This document shows positions 52,439 through 61,341 of a DNA stretch of 64,000 bases, piece by piece. The DNA lies in NCBI GenBank assembly GCA_002368155.1, contig AP018181.1, positions 477,932 to 541,931 of the forward strand. The letters are read 5' to 3'. This stretch comes from Nostoc carneum NIES-2107 (lineage in GTDB: Bacteria; Cyanobacteriota; Cyanobacteriia; Cyanobacteriales; Nostocaceae). The notes beneath the pieces are model-generated. The model was not told the DNA's origin, searched no databases, and was given only the letters and a program-made list of their open reading frames with translations. The position numbers and the translations under genes were made by a program. Within the stretch, counting starts at the first letter, position 1. Each line of letters opens with the position of its first letter.

Positions 52439-52642
52439 ATGGTTAAAAAAGCCGAGTGGAAAACCTTGAGAGAAGAAAGCACAATTCTCGCAGCTAAAAA
52501 TTTTTTAGTTGAGATGAATAATGGTGCGACAACGGAGAAATTACAGTTTATTGCCAATGCTGCAGGAGATATTACGCTGTTTTGGCATCTAATTGGCAAT
52601 CCCGAGGAGATTCCTTTAGAAGTGATTGGTGGGGAAATGTAG
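52439..52642 (+). CDS. Small hypothetical protein
   Basis: A 67-residue soluble protein: KKAEWKTLREESTILAAKNFLVEMNNGATTEKLQFIANAAGD and a C-terminal ITLFWHLIGNPEEIPLEV. It looks like a compact alpha/beta protein rather than a shadow frame, and GGGGTAAAG precedes the start. No family known to me. No partner is obvious: the next gene is on the opposite strand. Confidence 0.5.
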   Translation: MVKKAEWKTLREESTILAAKNFLVEMNNGATTEKLQFIANAAGDITLFWHLIGNPEEIPLEVIGGEM

Positions 52643-52767
52643 CTCCAAGCCGACATTTTTCTGTTACAACTTCGGCTTGTTCGGTGTTGAGTGCGATCGC
52701 CAACTACAAATTACTCAACACGAACAAGCGTGTTTGTCATTTTTCCCCAATCCCAGTCCCTCAAATA

Positions 52768-53163
52768 TTAGAATTCTTCCAAACCTAGTTTCAGAAAGCG
52801 TTCTATTACTGGATCGACTTCCGATCTAAGTTCTATAACTTCTGTACTTGGCTCAAGTTCAATAATCTCATGATGCTGCTCAGCACTTTGTTCAATAGAC
52901 TGAAAAAGTGGTTGCATGAGCTGCGGCTGTGGTTCATCATGTACAGGAATTGATGCAGCAGCAGGTAACAATAGTAACCTTGGTGTTGGAGATTTAGATT
53001 TGGGCTTGAGTTGCCGAAGTTGTACTGTTGCACCGAGTCCCATCATGGCACCAGCAACAGTATACATAGTAGTTTGATTCAAATATTGTGCGCCTAAATA
53101 TCCCAGCCCGATTGCGGATACTGTAGCGGTGATGCTTCCCAGGATGATTTGCTCTTGTTTCAA
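52768..53163 (-). CDS. Hypothetical membrane-anchored protein
   Basis: A 131-residue protein. Two hydrophobic segments (about residues 6-26 and 33-50) form a probable membrane hairpin. A basic/Pro-rich linker follows, then an acidic C-terminal half (HHEIIELEPSTEVIELRSEVD) that ends in an amphipathic helix. No family recognised. The acidic tail presumably faces the cytoplasm and could be a docking segment. Confidence 0.55.
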   Translation of the reverse strand: MKQEQIILGSITATVSAIGLGYLGAQYLNQTTMYTVAGAMMGLGATVQLRQLKPKSKSPTPRLLLLPAAASIPVHDEPQPQLMQPLFQSIEQSAEQHHEIIELEPSTEVIELRSEVDPVIERFLKLGLEEF

Positions 53164-53341
53164 TGTCTTGCCCCTGATTTTTTTGCTAGTTTTTACTTGT
53201 TTACTCTCTGGGTAGATGTAAGGTTAATCACAGCGATCGCTGTCGAAACACTACCTTAATTGCAAATAATCCTAGCAGTCAAGCAGTCTTAAGGGGGTGG
53301 GGGGAAAGGGGAAGGGGGAAGGGGGAAAGGGGAAACAGGGC

Positions 53342-54088
53342 TTAATTTATAGTTGTAAATATGCGTTCAAAGAAAGTGGTGATTGCTGACCAAGCGGAGG
53401 TAGCAGCAGCAGAATCATAGCGGTAACCGTCGTCACGCATGAAAGTATGTTCTGCTTCGTACAAGAGAACTTGATGGGGGATACTGGCGTTTGCAATTGC
53501 TGTGATTAAAGTGTGGCGATCGCTTTCTGGAATATGAGGGTCAAGAGTACCAAACACCATGAGCATTTCGCCTGCGATTTCTCCCACGCGTGTAATTGTA
53601 TCAGCGACTCCCTGACCTAATTTACCGCTGGGAATGCCTGTAGGGTAACAACAAGCTGCGGCTTTGATTTCAGTTTGGAAGGCGGCGCGAAAGGCTAAGT
53701 GACCGCCAATACAAAAGCCGAGGGTGCCGATTTTGCCGGGAGCAACAGCACTATCAGCTTTGAGGAAGTCAATCACAGCACGAGTATCTGCATCATAAGC
53801 TGCGATCGCAGTGCGGCGTGCATTGTCATTACCCCGCATTCTCCCTAAATCATCCGGCTCAATTACGTGACCAATGGCTTCAGTACGGTGAAAAATTTCT
53901 GGTGCTGCAACTACATAGCCAAAACCAGCCAGGTAGTTGACCAAACGAATCATCGCACCACCTAATTGATAAATATCGCTATAAAATACAATCCCTGGGT
54001 AGGTTCCGCTGGGTTTGGGAGATGCGACATAAACGCGCATTAAACTGTCATCGACTCTTAACTCAACATTGCGTTTAACTATCTGCAC
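53342..54088 (-). CDS. Dienelactone hydrolase family protein
   Basis: A 248-residue alpha/beta hydrolase. The catalytic triad is visible: Cys126 in GFCIGGHLAF, Asp183 in GTLDPHIPESD and His214 in EAEHTFMRDDGYRYD. Dienelactone hydrolases open lactone rings; many bacterial homologues have unknown substrates. About 50 bp of GGGGAAAGGGGAAGG purine repeats lie just past its stop (53293-53336). No aromatic-degradation genes are nearby, so a general esterase role is as likely. Confidence 0.88.
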   Translation of the reverse strand: MQIVKRNVELRVDDSLMRVYVASPKPSGTYPGIVFYSDIYQLGGAMIRLVNYLAGFGYVVAAPEIFHRTEAIGHVIEPDDLGRMRGNDNARRTAIAAYDADTRAVIDFLKADSAVAPGKIGTLGFCIGGHLAFRAAFQTEIKAAACCYPTGIPSGKLGQGVADTITRVGEIAGEMLMVFGTLDPHIPESDRHTLITAIANASIPHQVLLYEAEHTFMRDDGYRYDSAAATSAWSAITTFFERIFTTIN

Positions 54089-54391
54089 TTGTTGTCTCCA
54101 CCATCAAAAATGCCTGGGTCAGGCTAATTGTGGCAAATAAATTGCCATGATTTTGAATACTTCGTCACTTTCCAGTCACATTTGCTTGTCATGCTCAAAA
54201 GTAATCGCTAACAAGGCAATGTACGGGCTACAACCAGCAGATTGACTGCAGATAGAAGTTGATAAAAAAAGTAATGAGTAATGAGTAATGAGTAGGAAAT
54301 TTACTTATTACTCATTACTTGAGTTTTGATATTAGCACCTTGGTAGTGATCGCTCAAATTTCACCAATAAATTAAGGGAGAGGTAAATCCT
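54089..54391. other. Intergenic region with STRR
   Basis: A 303-bp gap with AATGAGT units at 54272-54293 and TTACTCA-type units at 54304-54319. The following gene has GGGAGAGG as ribosome binding site. Nothing else identified. Confidence 0.6.
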
Positions 54392-54814
54392 ATGTCAACC
54401 AATGAACTTTTACAACAGATAAACCCTCATCTTCCAAATTCCCTGAGAATGAACTCACTTAGGACTAGGCTAATTTTAGAACAAACTGATGTAGAGACTT
54501 TTCCTATAGAAAATATTGATAACTCTACTAATATTGAAGCAAGTTTAATTGTAGGCCCTATTGCATTTTTAGCAATGGCAGGAATAGTTTTTTATCATAA
54601 GCTCAAGATTGAGCGGGAATTTCACAAAATCAATGTATCACATGAATATCCCTGTCATAATTGTCGATTCTTCTCACGCAGTAAGTATCTTCAATGTGCG
54701 GTAAATCCTGCGGATGTTTTAACAAAAGCAGCAATTGATTGCCGTGATTACCAAGCTCTAGAGGCTAAAAAGGGTATTTGTTGGTCACTAATTTTTGATG
54801 AGAAAGAAATATAA
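54392..54814 (+). CDS. Hypothetical membrane protein with a four-Cys C-terminal motif
   Basis: A 140-residue protein. A membrane segment lies at about residues 53-70 (LIVGPIAFLAMAGIVFY). The C-terminal part has CHNCRFFSRSKYLQCAVNP...DCRDYQ, with Cys at a CxxC pair plus two more, which looks like a small metal-binding or redox site. I have seen this CxxCRFF...LxCAVxP...DCRDF pattern in cyanobacterial proteins of unknown function. Confidence 0.65.
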   Translation: MSTNELLQQINPHLPNSLRMNSLRTRLILEQTDVETFPIENIDNSTNIEASLIVGPIAFLAMAGIVFYHKLKIEREFHKINVSHEYPCHNCRFFSRSKYLQCAVNPADVLTKAAIDCRDYQALEAKKGICWSLIFDEKEI

Positions 54815-54944
54815 TTCAAGCCTATGAGCAATTAAGTAACCTGTTCAGTAAATACAGTTATATAAATATAATTTTGCGGTAGAGTGTGTTTGAATTGTTG
54901 ATAGGGAATTTTGCCACACAACAATTCACCTGATTGATGTGGAA

Positions 54945-56606
54945 TTAATCTTGCTTGTGGTTGTTAGATGAAGAATTTTTAGCACCATTAGCATTATTGA
55001 TTTGTGATTGGTGTTTTAACCAAGTTATCAAAGCTTCAGAAATTTGCGATAAATTATCTTCTAACTTGGGTGACATCTCTAATGGTAAACTTCCAGAACG
55101 CAAATGTAAGGAGCGTTGGGGAAAAGGAACATGAATATTTTTATTTTGGAGAATCTCATCAATGCGAAAATATAAGTCGCTCTTAATTTGAAACTGCTTT
55201 CGGGGTTTGACAATCCACACTAATAGCTGAAAATTTAAATGATCTTCACCATATCCTTTAAACCAAACAAGAGGTGTTGGTTTTTTTAAAACATCATGAT
55301 TTTCACGTGCGGCTTCTAATAATGCAGCGCGTATATTATTGATACTTGTACCGTAAGCCACACGCACAGGTAATACTAAACGCGATGTTGCTCTTTGATA
55401 GTTCCAATTAACTACTTCTGTATCTAATAAGCGCGAATTAGGCACAATTACTACTGTGTCATCTAAAGTCCGAATGTGAGTACTGCGAGCATTTAACCTC
55501 TCGACTGTTCCCATAAATTCGCCAATTTCTACAAAATCTCCAACTTCAATAGCACGCTCAAAAGTAATCACAAAACCACTAACTAACTCTTTAGCAACTC
55601 CTTGCAAACCGAACCCAATCGCTACACCGAAAACACTGGCTACTATCGCCAGCGAACTAATGTCTAATCCCCAAATTTGTAGCAGCAAAACTGTACCGAT
55701 AAAAATCAGACTGTAATTAATTGCAACTGCAATTGATTCTTGAACACCACGACTGACATTAGTCATGCTGAGTACACGCGATCGCAGTAGATTAGTTACA
55801 GTACTCGCAATCGCTAACACGCCAAAAAATAAGCTAATAAAAACAATGATATTGATTACCGAATAAGAACTTTCCCCCAGAGTAATGACTGGTGATGTTA
55901 AACTCATCCACAAAATATTAGCAATGCGTCGGCTCCATTCTCGCGTCAAGGGGAATAAGTCTGTAATATAAATCAATGTGCCTATCCAGAGGAGCGATCG
56001 CACTACAAAGAGCGTCAATTTGAGAAATAATTCCATACCTCTAGGTTGCGCCCCTGTTTCCGGGTGATTCGCTTCTGTGGGAACCAACCTGCGTAACCAA
56101 TAGCGCCCAACCCTACCTAAAATTATATGGAGTGCGATCGCACTTACTAAAGAAAGAATTACTAATAATATTGCTCGCCAAAAATAACTTAATCTGCGTT
56201 CTTCTTGTCCTTGCTGAACTGCTTCTGTAATGCGTTGTGCCCAAATTTTAGCTTGTTCCTCTTTGGTTCTGCCAGTTGGAATATCTTGTTGCGTTACTGT
56301 CAGTAAATGGCGGCTATTAACTAAAATTACAGGCAATTGATTGATTTCTACAATCTCCACTTTCACAAGAGTTGCAGAACTAACTGCTTCCTTTAAAATT
56401 AAATTAGCATCAGCAGCACGATTTTCTGCACTAAACTGTCCTGATTCTGTAACTTCAAATAATTTGTTGCCATCGATTGTAATAATAGCTGTTGGTATTG
56501 ATTGAGCTTGTAACTGCATTTCAGTATTTACAAGTAATCCTATTATTATCATTACAAAAATTACAATAGTAGCAATAGCTTTTTGAAATAAACGCAAGCT
56601 TTTCAT
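54945..56606 (-). CDS. Mechanosensitive channel, MscS family
   Basis: A 553-residue protein. A signal-like segment at residues 12-30 precedes a soluble region of about 110 residues with a PTGRTKEEQAKIWAQRI stretch. Four or five membrane helices follow between about 145 and 340. The MscS pore and beta domain are clear: GVAIGFGLQGVAKELVSGFVI, then EVGDFVEIGEFMGTVERLNARSTHIRTLDDTVVIVPNS. It should open under membrane tension and release solutes during hypo-osmotic shock. The 80-residue cytosolic tail is long and hydrophilic. Confidence 0.9.
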   Translation of the reverse strand: MKSLRLFQKAIATIVIFVMIIIGLLVNTEMQLQAQSIPTAIITIDGNKLFEVTESGQFSAENRAADANLILKEAVSSATLVKVEIVEINQLPVILVNSRHLLTVTQQDIPTGRTKEEQAKIWAQRITEAVQQGQEERRLSYFWRAILLVILSLVSAIALHIILGRVGRYWLRRLVPTEANHPETGAQPRGMELFLKLTLFVVRSLLWIGTLIYITDLFPLTREWSRRIANILWMSLTSPVITLGESSYSVINIIVFISLFFGVLAIASTVTNLLRSRVLSMTNVSRGVQESIAVAINYSLIFIGTVLLLQIWGLDISSLAIVASVFGVAIGFGLQGVAKELVSGFVITFERAIEVGDFVEIGEFMGTVERLNARSTHIRTLDDTVVIVPNSRLLDTEVVNWNYQRATSRLVLPVRVAYGTSINNIRAALLEAARENHDVLKKPTPLVWFKGYGEDHLNFQLLVWIVKPRKQFQIKSDLYFRIDEILQNKNIHVPFPQRSLHLRSGSLPLEMSPKLEDNLSQISEALITWLKHQSQINNANGAKNSSSNNHKQD

Positions 56607-56670
56607 AAACGAATAAAAATCATTGTGCTTAACTTACCTAAATTTTATTTTTTATTATTCAATAATTGTC

Positions 56671-56809
56671 ATACCAATTGAAATAATGTTTGCGATAGAT
56701 AAATTCTTTGTATGGGCACGGCACCAGTAAGATATTGGATATGCCAAAAGATTGTGGATGCCGTGCCCCTACCCTAACCATCTGTCGCGTTCTTTTTTCA
56801 AAATGATAT
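56671..56809. repeat. Dispersed MITE-like repeat (GGGCACGGCACCAG type)
   Basis: ATACCAATTGAAATAATG at the left and TTTTTTCAAAATGATAT at the right are inverted ends. The palindromic core (GGGCACGGCACC...GATGCCGTGCCCC) matches 20834-20962. The remainder to 57132 is AT-rich and contains one GTAGGGTGCGTTAGGCG-type repeat at about 57016. Confidence 0.75.
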
Positions 56810-57132
56810 AAGTAAATAAAACTACTATTACCAAAAAAGGAGTATTCATATATCTACCAATAGTTTCGCTTAATTTATTATTTTTATATCAAAAGGAATA
56901 AATCTTGTTTTATCCAAATTTGGTAAAGATGTTTCCGCATACATAATTGCATCGTTACCAAAATATTAATTAATAAATCTTAAGAGGTTATTGATAAAGT
57001 AAAAATAAAATTACTGTAGGGTGCGTTAGGCGTTAGGATAGTAATTTAATGACAATATCAGAAATAAGCGCTTAACTCACTCTACAATATTTTTTTTATG
57101 TTATAAATAACCTCTGAATTAGTAAATTAAGC

Positions 57133-58743
57133 TTAAAAATTAAATACAGTTCTAATAGTACCCACAAAAATATCTTTGTTGTCATGATTATGATTAGGAT
57201 TTGTGAGATACATAACCCCAGGAATTAGGGTAATATTCTCAGTTAAAGGGTATTGATAGAAAGCTTCTAGATGTAAACCCGTGCCTAAATCTTCACGGCT
57301 AGCAATGGTATTATTTATGACTTTTGGTGGCATCCCAAACCCTAAACCACCAACAGCATTAGCTTTAAATAAATCAGGGAAAGCAAAGTTTACTGCATAG
57401 TTAATAATATCAGCATTACCTGCTATGCCATCAACTCGTTCAGCGTTAATATATCCAAACCAGCTACTCACAGCAAACTTTGGTGTTACTTTCCATAAAG
57501 CTTCTACACCATAAGCATTGGATATTAACGGTACATTTTCACCAAAAGGAATATTAGCAAAAGTGCTTCCTGTGCGATGGAGTAAATTGCCATCAGGTGC
57601 ATAATTGCGGAGATAAGTTAAAGCTAATTCTAAGTTTTTTGTAGGTGCAACAGAAATTTGTGCTAAAGCGCTGTATGTTCCGCCAAATAGTCCTTGATTA
57701 ATATCATTGGTATTTTCAGCTAAATATCCCATATCAAGACGAATGGCTGGGTTGAATTTATAAACTGCTGCGACACCAGCCGGACTGATAAATCCAATGC
57801 GATAAATGGGATTGCGTTCTAAAAAGCGAGAGGGAGAACCTTTAGCACCACCAAAGCTGGCAAAATATGGATTTAAGACTGTGGCGTAGTAGTGATGGGA
57901 TGTACCGTTAGCATAGAGATAAAAATTGAGATTTTCACCTACAGGAAAGCGGTATTCTAACAAATTGACATCGAGATTATTGTTAGTATTGCCGACTTCA
58001 AAAGAAAGGCGCGTCATATTAGTATTAGCAGCACCATTAAAATTTGGGACTCTATCAGAAGCTTGGAGACGAACTAATAATCTATCTTTGCCTGTAAAGC
58101 TAGTAATTAAGTTTAATCTTGCGCGATAATTTGCTGCAATATTAGAGTTAATTTGAGTATCAGGATTACCATCGGCTGTGTCTCCAGTTAAACCACTAAC
58201 AACGGCGACAAAAGAAGCGCTTAATTTAGTGGTGGTGGAAAATTGTTGAGATTGCAAATCCGCAGTTTTCTTTTCTAAACCTGCAATACGATTTTGTAAT
58301 GTAGCTAACTCCGCCGCAAATTCTTTTTGCAACCGTTGCACAGTTGAGATATCGGCTTGCGCCATCGGTTGCTTAATGCTGGTAAGACAAGCATTCAAAC
58401 CAGCTGCAAATTCATGACGAGTTAAAATGCGATCGCCTGCGTAAATATGATGAGAGTATCCTGTAATGCAGCCATACCGTTGGATTAAAGATTGCAGCGC
58501 CACAAAAGCCCAATCCGTTGGTTGCACATCCGATAACTCAGAGACTTGAGTGATTTCGGTTGTTGATTGTTCACTTGGTGTAAAATTTTGCTCTACATCT
58601 GTGGATGCATTGGCTGGTAAGGTAACCGCAATGACGGCATTGAGAATTAAGGGAATAATAGGGAAACAGTCGGAAACGCTCAAGCTGGGATTGTTATTTG
58701 TGATTTTCGATATTTTATGATACTTGAGTTTGTAAAGAATCAA
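57133..58743 (-). CDS. SLH-OprB-type outer membrane porin (iron uptake porin family)
   Basis: Up to 536 residues, but the start is uncertain: the longest frame opens with a TTG at 58743 and overlaps the divergent gene, while a TTG about 21 codons in (before SVSDCFPIIPLIL) would give a normal signal peptide ending near PANAS. An SLH domain at about residues 70-130 (VQPTDWAFVALQSLIQRYG) anchors to peptidoglycan. A coiled coil (about 130-170) and an OprB beta barrel follow, with a C-terminal Phe (TVRTVFNF) typical for barrel assembly. This family forms the major cyanobacterial porins for ions and small solutes. Confidence 0.88.
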   Translation of the reverse strand: MILYKLKYHKISKITNNNPSLSVSDCFPIIPLILNAVIAVTLPANASTDVEQNFTPSEQSTTEITQVSELSDVQPTDWAFVALQSLIQRYGCITGYSHHIYAGDRILTRHEFAAGLNACLTSIKQPMAQADISTVQRLQKEFAAELATLQNRIAGLEKKTADLQSQQFSTTTKLSASFVAVVSGLTGDTADGNPDTQINSNIAANYRARLNLITSFTGKDRLLVRLQASDRVPNFNGAANTNMTRLSFEVGNTNNNLDVNLLEYRFPVGENLNFYLYANGTSHHYYATVLNPYFASFGGAKGSPSRFLERNPIYRIGFISPAGVAAVYKFNPAIRLDMGYLAENTNDINQGLFGGTYSALAQISVAPTKNLELALTYLRNYAPDGNLLHRTGSTFANIPFGENVPLISNAYGVEALWKVTPKFAVSSWFGYINAERVDGIAGNADIINYAVNFAFPDLFKANAVGGLGFGMPPKVINNTIASREDLGTGLHLEAFYQYPLTENITLIPGVMYLTNPNHNHDNKDIFVGTIRTVFNF

Positions 58744-59433
58744 TTTCCAGAAACAGCCCTGGAGATTGAGAGACTGGAAACACTAGGATTTCATCAGCGT
58801 ACTCTCAGCTGGCTATTAGCGCTTGATGACAAGACAGCACAAACAGCTTGCTGGTTAATGGGAAAAGTCGGTAATGATGATGATGCTGATGCAATGGTTA
58901 GTATTTTGTCCAGTCAACGCAGTGAATTATGGATGTATGCTGCAACGGCGCTGAGTCTCATTGCTACTGAAAGACATCTGACTTCTTTATTATCGATTCT
59001 CAGTAGCAGTCTCCACGCAAATCAGAAAGAAAGTGCAGCATACGCGCTTTCTTTCCTGACAAAATGCCAAGTAAATTCACAAGTGATTGATGTACTAACT
59101 CAAGTAGTTGCTAACAATAGCGAAAATCCCTCTGTGCGGGCGCAAGCATTAGAAGGACTGGGAAATAAACTTTCTGAGGAATTACCACAGGATTTATATC
59201 AACGTGCTGTGACTGTAATGATTCAATGCTTAGATGATGCTGAAGCTGAGGTGAGGTTTTGGGCTTGTTTTGCTGTAGGCGCTATCCGTGCGAAGGATGC
59301 ATTACCTAAACTGCAAATATTAGCACAGACAGATGATGCTATTGTGCCTTTATGGTGGTCTGTAGGTAAAGAAGCAGAAGATGCGATCGCTCTCATTAAC
59401 GGGGATGAGCCACCATTGCATAAACCGCTTTAA
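58717..59433 (+). CDS. HEAT-repeat protein
   Basis: A 238-residue protein. Residues 45-235 form HEAT-type helical repeats, for example TACWLMGKVGNDDDADAMVSIL, MYAATALSLIATERHL and VRFWACFAVGAIRAKDALPKL. These are scaffolds for protein contacts. No lyase-type motif that would tie it to phycobilin metabolism is evident. Its start overlaps the longest form of the divergent porin gene by 27 bp. Confidence 0.8.
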   Translation: MILEFVKNQFPETALEIERLETLGFHQRTLSWLLALDDKTAQTACWLMGKVGNDDDADAMVSILSSQRSELWMYAATALSLIATERHLTSLLSILSSSLHANQKESAAYALSFLTKCQVNSQVIDVLTQVVANNSENPSVRAQALEGLGNKLSEELPQDLYQRAVTVMIQCLDDAEAEVRFWACFAVGAIRAKDALPKLQILAQTDDAIVPLWWSVGKEAEDAIALINGDEPPLHKPL

Positions 59434-59687
59434 TAGATATCAATTCCAAATTAATTTGGCAACTTATGGGATAAAAGTTTGCTATTTAAACTGCCTCATT
59501 AGCATAGTATTTTTTACTAAAATATATTCTCAAAAGTAGTATATAAATTTACACTATTGCTTTGAATCAAAACTTAAAAAGATTTTGGCAAAATGGCAGA
59601 ATTCAGCATATATAAGCGCTTAACTTATAAAAAATCACATCCACTTAATTTTGTGATGAGTGGAGGTATTGATATTAGGAAAATGTT

Positions 59688-60872
59688 ATGACAACACGAG
59701 TTTTTCGCGGAATTACCTATACTGTTGAAACGGTAATAGGTGATGGTCAAAATATACAAGGTACAAGAGGAAATGATTGGATAGAGGCTCCAGGTAGCAA
59801 CAAGTTCATCAGTACTGGTAAAGGAAATGATGTTATTGTGGCAGGACTTGAAGTTGAATACATTACTAATAATTACCCACCATACGGTGGACAAGCCATC
59901 GTATGGAAAACCCCTGGAGTAAATGACAAGACTATCATCGCTGCTGGTGCAGGTGATGATTATGTTGTTGTCGGCGGAGGGAATTATGTAATTGATTTAG
60001 GAAATGGCAACAATATCTTCGAGACATCTGGTGGCAGTAATATTCGCTTATCTGCAGGAAATGGTAATGACATCATTGATGCAGGAAACATTGGCAATTA
60101 CCAAGTTGATGCTGGTGGAGGAAATAATTGGGTTTATTTAGGAGCAGGGAATTCTTGTGTATCTGCTGGTGCAGGTGACGATATCATCACCACAAATAGT
60201 TTTGAAAACTTCAATCAGCTCTTGACTTATATTTTTTTTCCAGAAGATGGTACACCACAACCTTACAAACAGGTGATTGATGCTGGGAATGGTGACAACC
60301 AGATTGAACTGTATGTCTTTGGGCAAACAAATATTCGCACAGGCTCAGGGCAAGATTTTGTTTTAGCATTATCTTTGAGTACATCATTTGAGGTTGGTGT
60401 AGTCAATTCTGATGTCGTAGATATTCTTACTGGCAGTGGCAATGACACTGTAATCACGATTGACACAAAAAGCTTAATTAATACAGGAGCAGGGGATGAC
60501 TTGATTATTGCTGGATCTGGAGATGATACCATTTATGCCGGCAGTGGACGAAATGTGATTAATCTTAGAGGTGCTTCTATCTCAATTCCTAATCCTGTAT
60601 TTGATCTTGGATTTTACTATAATGGGGACATACCTGCACCTCCGGTTCAAGGAGGTGGAAACGATACTGTTTACCTTGAAAGCGGTCGTAATACAGTGAT
60701 TTTGGGTAGTAACGGCTTTGCTACAATCTATGACTTTGATCGCAATGATAAATTATCCATCAGTGGATTAGATGTGACTCTCTCCCGCGTGGGAAATGAC
60801 ACATTGATTAGTTCAGGTAGCTCTTGTTTGGGAATTCTCAAAGAATATACAGGTTCAGTAGCTTTGGTATAA
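59688..60872 (+). CDS. RTX-type calcium-binding repeat protein
   Basis: A 394-residue protein made almost wholly of degenerate RTX-like nonapeptides: STGKGNDVI, GAGDDYVVVGGG, AGNGNDII, AGAGDDII, GSGNDTVI, GSGDDTIYAG. It ends in a compact domain (DFDRNDKLSISGLDVTLSRVGNDTLI) like the C-terminal secretion part of the 2378-residue protein at 42789. No signal peptide, so type I secretion is likely. No enzyme domain is fused to it, which suggests a structural or adhesive surface role. Confidence 0.8.
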   Translation: MTTRVFRGITYTVETVIGDGQNIQGTRGNDWIEAPGSNKFISTGKGNDVIVAGLEVEYITNNYPPYGGQAIVWKTPGVNDKTIIAAGAGDDYVVVGGGNYVIDLGNGNNIFETSGGSNIRLSAGNGNDIIDAGNIGNYQVDAGGGNNWVYLGAGNSCVSAGAGDDIITTNSFENFNQLLTYIFFPEDGTPQPYKQVIDAGNGDNQIELYVFGQTNIRTGSGQDFVLALSLSTSFEVGVVNSDVVDILTGSGNDTVITIDTKSLINTGAGDDLIIAGSGDDTIYAGSGRNVINLRGASISIPNPVFDLGFYYNGDIPAPPVQGGGNDTVYLESGRNTVILGSNGFATIYDFDRNDKLSISGLDVTLSRVGNDTLISSGSSCLGILKEYTGSVALV

Positions 60873-61103
60873 CAGCTGATTACTGATATATAGCAAAGTG
60901 CGTTTTGCAAGCCAATTGCTCGGTGAATTTACAAACCATAATTATGGGTCTTGGGAACTTTTGGCAATCATGAAAAGAGGATGTTCCCAGTTGAGCGATC
61001 GCATTACTTTATAGATTACACCAAAGTATAAGTTACGCCATTAGATCGCACTTTATACCACCTGTTGCACAATGTCACCATGAGCGATTGAATGCATAGG
61101 CTG
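60873..61103. other. Gene-free stretch before the 21-bp repeat
   Basis: No convincing ORF or hairpin. It contains one HIP1-like site near 61000. With the repeat and hairpin that follow, it makes up the 469-bp gap between the RTX gene and the LysR gene. Confidence 0.5.
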
Positions 61104-61229
61104 ACATTGTTAATGTATCGACCTACATTGTTAATGTATCGCTCTACATTGGCAATGTATCGGCTTACATCGTTAATGTATGGACTTACATTGTTAATGT
61201 ATCGGTCTACATTGTTAATGTATCGGCTG
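61104..61229. repeat. Six 21-bp tandem repeats with a palindromic core
   Basis: Units begin at 61104, 61125, 61146, 61167, 61188 and 61209. Each is ACATTGTTAATGTATCGGCYT or a close variant. The core ACATT-GTT-AATGT is an inverted repeat that is kept in most units; the third carries GGC for GTT, and the fourth has one base changed. 21 bp is two helical turns, so all copies face the same side of the DNA. Confidence 0.9.
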
Positions 61230-61281
61230 AAAACAGTATATGTAGTAGTGTGGCAAGGCTAAAATGTTACAAGAATTTTTC

Positions 61282-61312
61282 TTGTGGGGTGGACATCTTG
61301 CTCACCCCACAA
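61282..61312. terminator. Hairpin between convergent RTX and LysR genes
   Basis: TTGTGGGGTG (61282-61291) pairs perfectly with CACCCCACAA (61303-61312). T-runs are weak on both sides. The position between converging genes suggests termination. Confidence 0.5.
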
Positions 61313-61341
61313 TAATGGGATATTTTTTATTTGGAAGTCCC

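Noticed and set aside
61104-61229. CRISPR array
   Set aside because: The 21-bp units abut each other without spacers.
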